This document shows positions 33,907-42,417 of a stretch of 64,000 bases of DNA, piece after piece. The stretch comes from Microlunatus speluncae. Lineage in GTDB: Bacteria; Actinomycetota; Actinomycetes; Propionibacteriales; Propionibacteriaceae. The stretch is from assembly GCF_009299835.1 (NCBI RefSeq), contig NZ_VKCZ01000013.1, positions 62,001 to 126,000 on the forward strand. The letters run 5' to 3'. Positions within the stretch are counted from its first letter, which is position 1; each line of letters opens with the position of its first letter. The position numbers and the translations under genes are program-made. The notes below the pieces were generated by a model that saw only the letters and a program-made list of their open reading frames with translations, did no database searches and had not been told where the DNA came from.

Positions 33907-35850
33907 ATGCCCGATTCCCTCGGGGATTCCATGATCGACAAGCTTGCGCCGGCCGGGCCGGTCGAGCTCACCGGTGACTCCGTCGCGGTGCAGCGACCGG
34001 TGCCGCCGGTGATCATCACCGGTGGCCTCTGGCACGAGCGGCAGCGCATCAACCGCGAGGCCAGCATTCCGCTCGGCATCGGCAAACTGGCCGAGGCGGG
34101 CAACTTCGATGATCTTCGGCTGGCCGCCGGCGAGCGCCTCGACGTGGCCTATCGCGGCCCCGTCTACATGGACACCGACGTCTACAAGATGCTCGAATCG
34201 GTGGCGTACGAGCTCGGCGCCGGAGCCGGCGACGAGGCCCTGGCCACGTTCCTCACCGAGGCGATCGGACTGATCACCCGAGCCCAGACCGACGACGGCT
34301 ATCTCAACTCCTACTACCAGGTCAACGCGCCGGACCAGCGTTACGCCAAGCTGGAGAACAGCCACGAGCTGTACACGGCCGGGCACCTGTTCCAGGCCGC
34401 CGTCGCACTGGCACGCGCCGGCGACGACCGGTTGCTGCCGATCGCCCGGCGGCTGGCTGATCATCTGGTCCGGGTGTTCCTGGACGAGCGCAAGCCACGG
34501 CTGGACGGGCATCCCGAGGCCGAGACGGCGCTGGTCGAGCTGTACCGGCTGACCGGCATCGAAAGCTATCTCGACCTGGCCCGCCGGCTGATCGATGATC
34601 GCGGCCGCGGCCTGGTCGGCCACAGTCCGGTCGGCTCGGCGTACTTCCAGGACGCGTTGCCGGTCAGGGAGATGCCGATCTTGACCGGGCACGCGGTCCG
34701 GGCCATGTATCTCGAGGCCGGGATCGTCGACGTCTACCTGGAGACCGGCGATCGGTCACTGCTGGACGGATCGATCACCCGCTGGGAGGACGCCGTCGCC
34801 ACCAAGACCGCGATCACCGGCGGGCACGGCGCCCGGCAGCTCAAGGAGGCGTTCGGCGAGGGCTACGAGCTGCCGTCGGACCAGGCCTACAACGAGACCT
34901 GCGCCGCGGTCGCCAGCATCCACTGGAGCTGGCGGCTGCTGTTGGCCACCGGCGAGGCGCGCTTCGCCGACCTGATCGAACGCACGCTGTACAACGTGTT
35001 CGCGGCGTCGGTCTCGCTCGACGGACTGGAGTTCTTCAAGGGCAATCCGCTGCAGCGGCGGCATGATCATGAACAGGTGATCGGCGATCCGCGGTATCGC
35101 GGTGGCTGGTTCTGGTCGGCCTGCTGCCCGCCCAACGTGACCCGACTGATGTCCTCGCTCGGCCACTATGTCGCGACCACCGACGCCGAAACCCTGTACC
35201 TGCAGCAATACACAGAAGGCGTGGTCCACGGGTCGGTCGCCGGCGGCGAGCTGGCCGCAACCCTGCGGACCGACCTGCCCTGGTCCGGCCGGGTGATGAT
35301 CACGATCGACCGGGTGCCGGACGGTCCCTGCGGGCTGGCCCTCCGGTTGCCGTCCTGGAGCGAGCGGACCGAGCTCTTCGTCAACGATGGTCCGGTGCCG
35401 GTGCAGCCGGACGATCGTGGCTATCTGGTGCTCCGTCGGGCCTGGCGGGCCGGCGACACGATCCGACTCGAGCTGGACCTGAGCCCGCGGCTGATCACGC
35501 CACACCCCAAGATCGACGCGGTTCGCGGCTCGGTGGCCTTCGAGCGCGGGCCGCTGGTCTACTGCTTCGAACAGCTCGATCAACCCGAGGGAGTCGAGCT
35601 GGAGCGGCTGCGGCTGGCGCCGGAGCCGGAGCTCCAGGTCCGGCCGGTCGACGATCATCCGGGAATCGGCCGCACCGTGCTGCTCGACGTCTCCGCGGAC
35701 GTGCTCGCCGACCTGCCCGACACCGGCCTGCCGTACTTCCGCACTCCTCCGGCCCCGACTCCGCGACCGGTCACCGCGACGGCGATCCCGTACTTCCAGT
35801 GGTCCAATCGTGACCGGCGTGCGATGCGGGTCTGGCTGCCGACCTGCTGA
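33907..35850 (+). CDS. GH127 family glycoside hydrolase (beta-L-arabinofuranosidase-like)
   Basis: 647 aa. GH127 enzymes use a zinc-bound cysteine as nucleophile. The expected residues are all here: Glu314 in KEAFGE, Glu330 and Cys332 in AYNETCA, and Cys406-Cys407 in SACCPPN, matching the Glu/Glu/Cys/Cys-Cys set of Bifidobacterium HypBA1. The (alpha/alpha)6 barrel is followed by beta domains. GH127 removes L-arabinofuranose or related sugars from plant glycans, including pectin side chains. No signal peptide, so it should act on imported oligosaccharides. GAGGAGG before ATG 33907 fixes the start. Confidence 0.9.
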   Translation: MPDSLGDSMIDKLAPAGPVELTGDSVAVQRPVPPVIITGGLWHERQRINREASIPLGIGKLAEAGNFDDLRLAAGERLDVAYRGPVYMDTDVYKMLESVAYELGAGAGDEALATFLTEAIGLITRAQTDDGYLNSYYQVNAPDQRYAKLENSHELYTAGHLFQAAVALARAGDDRLLPIARRLADHLVRVFLDERKPRLDGHPEAETALVELYRLTGIESYLDLARRLIDDRGRGLVGHSPVGSAYFQDALPVREMPILTGHAVRAMYLEAGIVDVYLETGDRSLLDGSITRWEDAVATKTAITGGHGARQLKEAFGEGYELPSDQAYNETCAAVASIHWSWRLLLATGEARFADLIERTLYNVFAASVSLDGLEFFKGNPLQRRHDHEQVIGDPRYRGGWFWSACCPPNVTRLMSSLGHYVATTDAETLYLQQYTEGVVHGSVAGGELAATLRTDLPWSGRVMITIDRVPDGPCGLALRLPSWSERTELFVNDGPVPVQPDDRGYLVLRRAWRAGDTIRLELDLSPRLITPHPKIDAVRGSVAFERGPLVYCFEQLDQPEGVELERLRLAPEPELQVRPVDDHPGIGRTVLLDVSADVLADLPDTGLPYFRTPPAPTPRPVTATAIPYFQWSNRDRRAMRVWLPTC

Positions 35851-35961
35851 GACCGGCGCCCGCCGAGATTGTCTGTGCCCTGGACCAGACTGGCCCGAAC
35901 CACAGATCAGGCAGAGAATGGACGGGGTCTCGATGTGTCCGAAGCGAAACCGGAGGCGGTC

Positions 35962-36498
35962 ATGCCAGGACTTGAGCGCAGGAGCATGTCCTACCAGGAG
36001 TGGTGGGCTCTGCCGGCCAAGCCCAAGTCGGAATGGGTCGACGGGGAAGTGGTCGTGAACTCCCCGGCGTCATTCGCACACCAGGACGCGTCGTTCCTTC
36101 TGACAGCACGGCTCCGCGCCGGGCTCTCCGGCCTGCACGTTGTCCAGGACGTCGGAGTTCAGCTCCCCAACAACCGGGTGCGAGTGCCGGACATCTCGGT
36201 CATCCGACAACCGCCCCAGCAGTTCCTTGTGTCCGAGGCTCCGCTGCTGGTCGTGGAAATCCTGTCGCCGAGCACGCGCGGTGAGGACACGGTGCGCAAG
36301 TCGGGCGAGTATGCCGCCGCGGGCATCGGACAGTACTGGATCCTTGATCCGGAGCTGGCAGCCCTGGACATCTATGCGAACTCCGGCAGCGGCTGGACGC
36401 CGCAGCTCCATCTCGACGCTCAGGTTCCACGCGGGACGGCGCTCGTCGACGGTGCGCACGAGATCGAGCTCGACCTGACTTCGCTCCTGGCCGGCTGA
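35962..36498 (+). CDS. Uma2-family putative endonuclease (PD-(D/E)xK fold)
   Basis: 178 aa. The Uma2 pattern is clear: SYQEWWALP at the start, DGEVVV, VPDISVI (Asp), PLLVVEILSPSTRGED (Glu) and RKSGEYAAAGIGQYWILDP. The fold is that of restriction-type nucleases; members are abundant in cyanobacteria and actinobacteria and their role is not settled. GGAGG upstream of ATG 35962 favours this start over longer open frame. It seems unrelated to the sugar genes around it. Confidence 0.85.
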   Translation: MPGLERRSMSYQEWWALPAKPKSEWVDGEVVVNSPASFAHQDASFLLTARLRAGLSGLHVVQDVGVQLPNNRVRVPDISVIRQPPQQFLVSEAPLLVVEILSPSTRGEDTVRKSGEYAAAGIGQYWILDPELAALDIYANSGSGWTPQLHLDAQVPRGTALVDGAHEIELDLTSLLAG

Positions 36499-36529
36499 CG
36501 CCTGGTCATCGACCGCCTCATCTCCTTGA

Positions 36530-38872
36530 TCAGGAATTGACCCGCACTTCGGCGAAGTCCGCCGAGGCGTAGTTGTTGATCGCGTTCGACTCCTTGTTGG
36601 CGTCTACCACGAGGCCGATGTGCACCCGGTCGGCCAGGTGGATCCGTTCGTAGCCGATCCGGGTCCACTGCAGCGAATCGTTGCTCAGGTGCGCCTCGAA
36701 CTCGCTGCCCCGCTTGATCACCCGGATCCAGTACGGCTGGTCCTCGAGCTCCTCGTCGTCCCACGGGTACGGGCTGATGCTCGGCTCGTCGCCGAACCGG
36801 GCGAAGCGCGAGACCATGCCCTTCAGCCCACCGTCGGACCAACTGATCCCGCCGGTGAAGTAGGGCGAGTCCGGCTCCAGTGACTCCCTGATCATCAGGC
36901 CGGCATACACGCCCTCGTACACCCGGGACAGTCGGTCGATCCGGGCGATGATCTCGACCACCGACGACGGGCCGGCGTCGATCTCCTGGTGGACGAACTG
37001 GAACGCGTCCTGCTTGGCCCAGATCTTGCCCGAACCCTTGATCGTGAATGCGTCGTCGCCCTTCATCGCGGCCGAACCGGCGATCGGCACGTCGCCGATG
37101 TCGGTCGACGTCCAGCCGGGCAGCTCGGTGGTGCGGTTGACGTGCACCGGCGTGCCGGTGGACTGGGTCTGCAGGCCGCGGCTGTCGGTGGCGCGGGCGG
37201 TCAGGTACCAGGTGCCGTCGGTGACCCCGGCCCAGGTGATCCGGTACGGCGCCGAGTCGGCCTTGCCGATCGAGGTCGCGCCGGCAAAGAACTCGACCGC
37301 GGTGATCGTCGCGTCGCCGTCGGCCGACGCCTCGGCGCTGATCTCGATCTCGCGCTCCGCCGCCGGTCCGGCGAACACCTGATCGCCGGTCGGCGACGTG
37401 ATCACCACCTCGGGGTTGGCCGCGCTCGACCGCTCGATCGAGTTCAGGTACAGCTCCAGGTTGGAGAAGCCGCCCTTACCGATCGCGGCGCCGTCCGCCG
37501 GGTCCTTGGGATCGAGCCCCTGGGCCAGCTCCCAGTCGTCCGGGATGCCGTCATGATCGGAATCGACCGGCGGTTCGGCCGACTTCAGCACCGGGAAGCC
37601 GCCCACCTCGGTCTGCGAGTTGATCAATCGGCCGGTCCCATTGCCGACGTCGGCGAGCAGCCGGGCATCGGCGGCGTCGTAGCGGGGCAGGCTGGCTCCG
37701 ACCCCGGCCAGTACGGTGTCGTACGCCTCCAGGGCGGTCTGGGTCCTGATCTCGTTCGGGAACGGGAACGGGATCGGGTCGGCCGCGTGGGTGATGCCGC
37801 CGACCGGCACGGTGATCCCGGCCAGATTGTCCTCGGTGATCTCGGGATGGCCTTCGATCTCGTTCTCGGACAGATGCCAGCGGCCGCCACGCCCCGGCGC
37901 GACGAGCTCGGGCGCGATCTCGGCCAGGGTCGCCGGTCCGGGCTTGTAGTAGTTGGCCACCAGGTTGATCCCCTCGCACCACTCACCGCCGTAGCAGGAG
38001 GTGAAGCCGTAGTCGTAGATCACGTTGTTCCGGTGGTCGACGAGTTGATCAAGGTGCTCGACGAAGCTGAACCGCGGGTTCCGGCCGCCCTGGTGGACCA
38101 GCAGGTTGTGGTGGAACGTGACGTTCTGACCGCCCCACAGGCCGCCGTAGCCGTGCCGACCCTTCTCGTGCGCGGACATGGTGAGGCCTTCGGCGATGAT
38201 GCAGTGCGACACGGTCACGTCGTAGTTGCCGTACAACGAGAAGCACTCGTCGACGCCCCAGCTGACCGAGCAGTGATCGATCACCACGTTGCGCCGGCCC
38301 TCGCCCTTGAACGTGTCGATCGGCGTGCCCATCCGGTCGCCGCCGCGGACCCGGAGGTAGCGGATGACGATGTTGTCACCGGCGATGGTGAACTCGTTGT
38401 TGATCACCGCGATGCCGTCACCCGGCGCGGTCTGGCCGGCGATGGTCAGGTTGGAGCCGGTGACGTCCAGACCGCCTTCGAGTTCGATCGTGCCGCCGAC
38501 CCGGAATACGATCATGCGATTGCTCTGGGCGACCGCCTCCCGCAGCGAGCCCGGCCCCGAATCGGCCAGTGTGGTCACCTCGTACACCGGATGACCGCGG
38601 CCGCCGGTGCTGAACTTACCGGCGCCCTCCGCTCCGGGGAAGGCCGGCACCGTGTTGTCGACGACCGCGGCCTGCCGCGCCGGCGGCTTGCGCTTCTTGA
38701 TCTTGCCCGAGTCGATCGGCCCCGGGGCCGGCACGTCGGGTTCGGCCCGGGCGACCGGTGCCGCCTGGAACTGTTGGACGGTCATGATCGCCGGCGGGGT
38801 CAGGGCGGCGCTGACGAGGAAGCCTCGCCGGCCGAACCCGCGGGATGGTCTGGAGGAAGATGCTTCGGTCAC
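36530..38872 (-). CDS. Secreted multidomain pectate lyase (PL1-like)
   Basis: 780 aa. A Tat signal (GRRGFLVSAALTPP, Arg15-Arg16) leads into a right-handed beta-helix of the PL1 pectate lyase type: FPGAEGAGKFSTGGRG, the Asp/Asn-rich ladder (NVVIDHCSVSWGVDE) and the catalytic-type Arg in HQGGRNPRF. A calcium-binding thrombospondin-3-like stretch (DSDHDGIPDDWE), an Ig-like domain near 480-570 and a C-terminal LamG/DUF1349-like domain follow. It would cut polygalacturonate outside the cell. GTG 38872 has AAGGAG seven bases upstream. Confidence 0.9.
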   Translation of the reverse strand: MTEASSSRPSRGFGRRGFLVSAALTPPAIMTVQQFQAAPVARAEPDVPAPGPIDSGKIKKRKPPARQAAVVDNTVPAFPGAEGAGKFSTGGRGHPVYEVTTLADSGPGSLREAVAQSNRMIVFRVGGTIELEGGLDVTGSNLTIAGQTAPGDGIAVINNEFTIAGDNIVIRYLRVRGGDRMGTPIDTFKGEGRRNVVIDHCSVSWGVDECFSLYGNYDVTVSHCIIAEGLTMSAHEKGRHGYGGLWGGQNVTFHHNLLVHQGGRNPRFSFVEHLDQLVDHRNNVIYDYGFTSCYGGEWCEGINLVANYYKPGPATLAEIAPELVAPGRGGRWHLSENEIEGHPEITEDNLAGITVPVGGITHAADPIPFPFPNEIRTQTALEAYDTVLAGVGASLPRYDAADARLLADVGNGTGRLINSQTEVGGFPVLKSAEPPVDSDHDGIPDDWELAQGLDPKDPADGAAIGKGGFSNLELYLNSIERSSAANPEVVITSPTGDQVFAGPAAEREIEISAEASADGDATITAVEFFAGATSIGKADSAPYRITWAGVTDGTWYLTARATDSRGLQTQSTGTPVHVNRTTELPGWTSTDIGDVPIAGSAAMKGDDAFTIKGSGKIWAKQDAFQFVHQEIDAGPSSVVEIIARIDRLSRVYEGVYAGLMIRESLEPDSPYFTGGISWSDGGLKGMVSRFARFGDEPSISPYPWDDEELEDQPYWIRVIKRGSEFEAHLSNDSLQWTRIGYERIHLADRVHIGLVVDANKESNAINNYASADFAEVRVNS

Positions 38873-38946
38873 CGGACACTCCTTTGGTCACAACGGTGCA
38901 CAGAAGAACGTCGCGACCTCCCCCGAGCCACCGGAGGTCAGCGAGG

Positions 38947-38968
38947 ATGAATGCCGGTGGTATGCCAG
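38947..38968. promoter_or_regulatory. GntR-type operator, site 4 (pectate lyase)
   Basis: ATGAATGCCGGTGG-TATGCCAG with core TGGTATGCCA (38958-38967), directly downstream of the -10 of the pectate lyase promoter. Confidence 0.7.
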
Positions 38969-38998
38969 ACTCTAAGCGAGCACGACTGACAGCGTCAA
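38969..38998 (-). promoter_or_regulatory. Pectate lyase promoter
   Basis: On the minus strand TTGACG (38993-38998), 18-base spacer, TAGAGT (38969-38974). The transcript has an untranslated leader of about 90 bases. Confidence 0.6.
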
Positions 38999-39056
38999 GG
39001 ACTCTTCAGAGTCCTGTCATCAAAAGAATCCGGGCCCTCACGCCCGGCATGCCGGG
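38999..39056. other. Two short palindromes in the pectate lyase/dioxygenase gap
   Basis: The 345-bp gap 38873-39218 holds the promoter and operator above plus two further palindromes: GGACTCT-TC-AGAGTCC (38999-39014), just upstream of the -35, and CCCGGCATGCCGGG (39043-39056). Either could bind an activator or a second regulator. The rest of the gap, to 39218, shows no gene and no clear promoter for the dioxygenase. Confidence 0.4.
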
Positions 39057-39218
39057 AGGCTCGATCGTTCGCCGCGGCGTCGCCCGCCGGAGGCGGCGTC
39101 GACCCTCCTCACCGGCCGCGGCGTCCATGGGATCCTCACAGCAGGGCCACAGGGCCGGCCCAAGCTGTCCGGTCAGGCTGGGTTTCGTATCAGCACCGTG
39201 ACCACCGTGGAGGACCCC

Positions 39219-40112
39219 ATGCACCCGACTTCTCGCCGCTACCAGGGCCGACGGCTACCTCGGCCGGACGAGGAGGTTGTTGATCAAGGGCTCGGATTTG
39301 ATCTTGGCACCCTGTTCAACCGACGCTCGCTGCTGCGCGCCCTCGGCGTCGGTACGGCGGCGGCCGGCCTGGCGGCCTGCGGCGTCTCCGACGCGACCAC
39401 GCCGCAGACCGGCGGATCCGACACCCTGGCCGAGATCCCCGACGAGACGGCGGGACCGTACCCGGGAGACGGCTCGAACGGCGCCGACGTGCTGGAGCAG
39501 GCCGGCATCGTCCGCGGCGACATCCGATCGAGCTTCGGCAACTCCTCCGGGACGGCCGAGGGCGTGCCGATGGAGTTGACTCTGAGCATCGTCGACCTGG
39601 CCGGCGGCGGTGGCCCGTTCGCCGGCGTCGCCGTCTACGTCTGGCAGTGCGACCGGGAGGGCCGCTACTCCCTGTATTCCGAGGGCGTCGAAGATCAGAA
39701 CTACCTCCGCGGCGTCCAGCTCGCCGACGCCGACGGCCGGGTCACGTTCAACAGCATCTTCCCCGCCTGCTACTCCGGGCGTTGGCCGCACATCCACTTC
39801 GAGGTCTATCCCGATCAGGCCGGCATCGCCGACGCCTCGAACGCGATCGCCACCTCCCAGGTCGCCCTGCCCGAGGACGTCTGCCGGACCGTCTATCAGC
39901 AGCCGGGCTACGAGCAGTCGGTGTCGAACCTGTCCCAGGTCAGTCTCCAGTCCGACAACGTGTTCGGCGACGACGCCGCGGCCAGTCAGCTGGCCACGGT
40001 CACCGGCGACGTCGGCACCGGCTACCAGGTCGCCCTCCGGGTCGGCGTCGACACCACGACCACCCCGAGCGGCGGCGGTGCACCTCCGGGCGGTCAGCCG
40101 CGGTCCCGATAG
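39219..40112 (+). CDS. Intradiol ring-cleavage dioxygenase-like lipoprotein
   Basis: 297 aa. A Tat-like motif (R35-R-S-L-L-R40) and lipobox LAAC (Cys54) predict an exported lipoprotein. The intradiol dioxygenase fold is recognisable: GVAVYVWQCDREGRYSLYSEG, then CYSGRWPHIHFEVY with the His-x-His and Tyr that make up the non-haem Fe(III) site. Extracellular members may open catechol rings from lignin-type aromatics. ATG 39219, six bases after GTGGAGG, is preferred to GTG 39198. The GDPD-IMPase gene follows after 33 bases. Confidence 0.82.
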   Translation: MHPTSRRYQGRRLPRPDEEVVDQGLGFDLGTLFNRRSLLRALGVGTAAAGLAACGVSDATTPQTGGSDTLAEIPDETAGPYPGDGSNGADVLEQAGIVRGDIRSSFGNSSGTAEGVPMELTLSIVDLAGGGGPFAGVAVYVWQCDREGRYSLYSEGVEDQNYLRGVQLADADGRVTFNSIFPACYSGRWPHIHFEVYPDQAGIADASNAIATSQVALPEDVCRTVYQQPGYEQSVSNLSQVSLQSDNVFGDDAAASQLATVTGDVGTGYQVALRVGVDTTTTPSGGGAPPGGQPRSR

Positions 40113-40145
40113 CCTGCGGAGAGCCCCGACCGAAGGAACCGCACC

Positions 40146-41699
40146 TTGACCGAACCGCGAGTCGCCGCCCGCGCGCCCCGCTCCGCGACGCGTCTTGTCG
40201 CCCACCGCGGCGTCCACGACGAGGCCGCCGGGGGTCCGCGGGAGAACACGCCGGCGGCGATCCGCGCGGCCCTCGCCCGTGGGGTTCGGATGATCGAGAT
40301 CGACGTCCGGGTCAGCCGCGACGGTGCCGTCGTCCTGCTGCACGATGCGACACTCGAACGACTCTGGGGTGATCCCCGCCCGGTCGGCGAGGTCGACCTG
40401 ACCGACCTGCGCGAGCTCGGCGGTGGCGAGCGCCGGATCCCGCTGCTCGCCGAAGCCCTCGAACTGGTTCGGGACAGCGGGGCGATCCTCTTGATCGACA
40501 TGGACGAGCCGGCCCCCGCCGGTCCGGCCGCCGAGGTCGTACGAGCCGCCGGCGCGACCGCTTTCTCGGCCTGGTGCGGTCATCCGGAGGCGATGCGCAC
40601 CATCCGCGCCGCACTGCCCGGGGCCGAGATCTGGCAGCCCTGGTATGCCACCGAGCCGCCGACCGCGGCCGACCTGGCCGAGCTCCGGCCCGCCGTCGTC
40701 AACGCCGAGCAGCTGCTCGTCGGCCGGGCCTGGGTCGAGGCGGTCCACGCTCTCGGCGCGGCGGTCTCCTGCTGGACCGTCGACGACCCGGCCCAGGCGG
40801 CCCACCTGGCCACGATCGGTGTCGACTCGATCACGACCAACCGGGTGACCGAGGTCCGCGACGCCATCGCGGCCGGCGCGATCGACGAGCGCGGCCGCCA
40901 GATCATGATCGCCACCGAACTCGCCCAGCACGCGGCCGAGGTCACCCGGCACGCGCGCGCCAATGGGGTCGGGGCCGTCGACACCAAGACCGGCCCGGCC
41001 GACCACGTCACCGAGATCGACCGGACGATCGAGCGTCGCGTCCGCGCCGTGATCGGCGCCCAGTTTCCTGATCATGATCTGGTCGGCGAGGAATTCGGCG
41101 GCACGTCCGACGGAGCCCGGCCGTGCTGGTACGTCGACCCGATCGACGGCACCGCCAACCTGGCCAACGGCGTACCCTGGACCAGCTTCTCGCTGGCCCT
41201 GGTCGAAGCTGATCATCCCGTCGTCGGCGCCGTGATCGACCCGGTGCTGCTGACTCCGGTCGTCGCCGCCAAGGGTCGCGGCGCCTGGCGCGACGGCCTC
41301 CGGCTGCGGACGACCCCGTGGCCCGGCCCGTCGCCCCTCGCCGGTGCCGTCGTGACGACCGAACTGGCCGGCGCCCGCCCCTGGAACGGACTCACCACGC
41401 TGATGGAGCGGCTGGCCGAATTGCATTGCACACTACGGATCCCCGGCTCCGGCACCGCGACCCTGTCCGGTCTCGCCACCGGCCGCGGCGCCGGCGCGAT
41501 CATCCACCGCTACAGCCCGATCGATCATGCCGCCGCGATCTTGATCATCCTCGAGGCCGGCGGCACCGTCCTCGCCCCAACCGGCGAACCCGGCCTCCCC
41601 GCCCTCGGCGATCCCGTGATCGCAGCCTCCGACCCGACCACCGCCGCCGCCCTCTGGACCGAATGGAACACCGCCCTGACGCCGATTTCGCGTCGTTGA
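40146..41699 (+). CDS. Glycerophosphodiester phosphodiesterase-inositol monophosphatase fusion
   Basis: 517 aa. Residues about 15-245 are a GDPD TIM barrel (VAHRG, ENTPAAIRAALARGVRMIEIDVR, VVLLHD). Residues about 255-515 are an IMPase-family phosphatase: GEEFGG, WYVDPIDGTANLANG and PIDHAAAILIILEAGG, with the metal-binding Glu and Asp residues in place. The two activities could act in sequence, freeing a phosphorylated product from a glycerophosphodiester and then dephosphorylating it. Start is TTG 40146 behind GAAGGAA. I saw no stop or frameshift at the junction. Confidence 0.85.
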   Translation: MTEPRVAARAPRSATRLVAHRGVHDEAAGGPRENTPAAIRAALARGVRMIEIDVRVSRDGAVVLLHDATLERLWGDPRPVGEVDLTDLRELGGGERRIPLLAEALELVRDSGAILLIDMDEPAPAGPAAEVVRAAGATAFSAWCGHPEAMRTIRAALPGAEIWQPWYATEPPTAADLAELRPAVVNAEQLLVGRAWVEAVHALGAAVSCWTVDDPAQAAHLATIGVDSITTNRVTEVRDAIAAGAIDERGRQIMIATELAQHAAEVTRHARANGVGAVDTKTGPADHVTEIDRTIERRVRAVIGAQFPDHDLVGEEFGGTSDGARPCWYVDPIDGTANLANGVPWTSFSLALVEADHPVVGAVIDPVLLTPVVAAKGRGAWRDGLRLRTTPWPGPSPLAGAVVTTELAGARPWNGLTTLMERLAELHCTLRIPGSGTATLSGLATGRGAGAIIHRYSPIDHAAAILIILEAGGTVLAPTGEPGLPALGDPVIAASDPTTAAALWTEWNTALTPISRR

Positions 41700-41864
41700 C
41701 GTCACAGTCGGCTCCGACCGAACGCATGGCGCGGCCAGCGCAGCCCGGCGTTTCGTTCCCTGCCCGGATTCATCGATGATCTTGGTCGTGGTGCACCCAG
41801 CCGGCAGGCTTCGGTCGCTCGAGGTCCGACGGCCGGGCAGCCCGCTCGGTGCGCGTCGAGACCA

Positions 41865-42092
41865 AAAGACGCGCCAAGGGCGGGTGGGTTGCGGCGATTC
41901 CTGGGCACTTCCGGCCGGGCACCGGTTGCGCTGCGGCCGGGAACATCGACTGTGACGAAACCCGGCCCAACCGGCACAAAACGGCCGGGGAACGTCACAG
42001 TCGATGCCCAACCAACGACTTCGCCCCAACACCGGCGCCCGGCCGCACAACCCGACAAACCGCCACGACCCGCCCCTCCTTGGCGCGTCTTT
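41865..42092. repeat. Large nested hairpin (cruciform) element
   Basis: Outer arms AAAGACGCGCCAAGG (41865-41879) and 42078-42092 are perfect 15-bp inverse complements and extend, with a 2-nt bulge, through GGGT/ACCC bases. Inside, CATCGACTGTGACG (41944-41957) pairs perfectly with 41993-42006. Inside that, CCCGGCC (41961-41967) pairs with 41983-41989. The design, three nested stems over 228 nt next to a REP unit, recalls the 231-nt elements but shares no clear sequence with them. Confidence 0.75.
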
Positions 42093-42134
42093 CCGGCCGT
42101 CAGGCCGAAACCCGACAGGGCACGCGTCTGGCCT

Positions 42135-42158
42135 GCCCTTCGACAGGCTCAGGGAACG
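42135..42158 (-). repeat. Single inverse REP unit
   Basis: GCCCTTCGACAGGCTCAGGG plus AACG, without a forward partner. It lies 42 bases after the nested hairpin. Confidence 0.9.
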
Positions 42159-42202
42159 AACACCCTCGCTTCGCCGATCGACCAACTCAGGGCCCGTTCG
42201 CC

Positions 42203-42415
42203 TCAGTTCCGGCGGCGAGGGTTGGCGGCCCGGCGGCGAAGCTGGGCTCGGCCCAGCGCCTCGTAGATCGCGTCGTAACCGGCCATGCCGAGGCCGATCA
42301 GGCCGACGATGCCGATGATCACGCCGGGCGTGACCAGGCTCAGCACCAAACAGAAGGTCGCGACGATCACCAGACCGAGCCCGATCCACAGACTCCGCCA
42401 TCCAAGTGTGCTCAT
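42203..42415 (-). CDS. Small membrane protein, two transmembrane segments
   Basis: 70 aa. One hydrophobic helix at about 8-28 (LWIGLGLVIVATFCLVLSL), a second at about 31-47 and a basic tail (LRRRAANPRRRN). No family was recognised. Its ATG is two bases behind the stop of the threonine dehydratase-like gene, so it is co-translated with it. Confidence 0.65.
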   Translation of the reverse strand: MSTLGWRSLWIGLGLVIVATFCLVLSLVTPGVIIGIVGLIGLGMAGYDAIYEALGRAQLRRRAANPRRRN

Positions 42416-42417
42416 GA

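Larger units (their letters stand above)
41700..42202. other. 503-bp intergenic region
   Basis: No gene was found. It contains the nested cruciform element (41865-42092) and one inverse REP unit (42135-42158). It separates the GDPD-IMPase gene from the convergent small-membrane-protein gene. Confidence 0.6.

Noticed and set aside
40641..40650. Exact TGGTATGCCA operator core
   Set aside because: It is deep inside the GDPD-IMPase coding sequence (Trp-Tyr-Ala-Thr) with no promoter nearby; probably chance.
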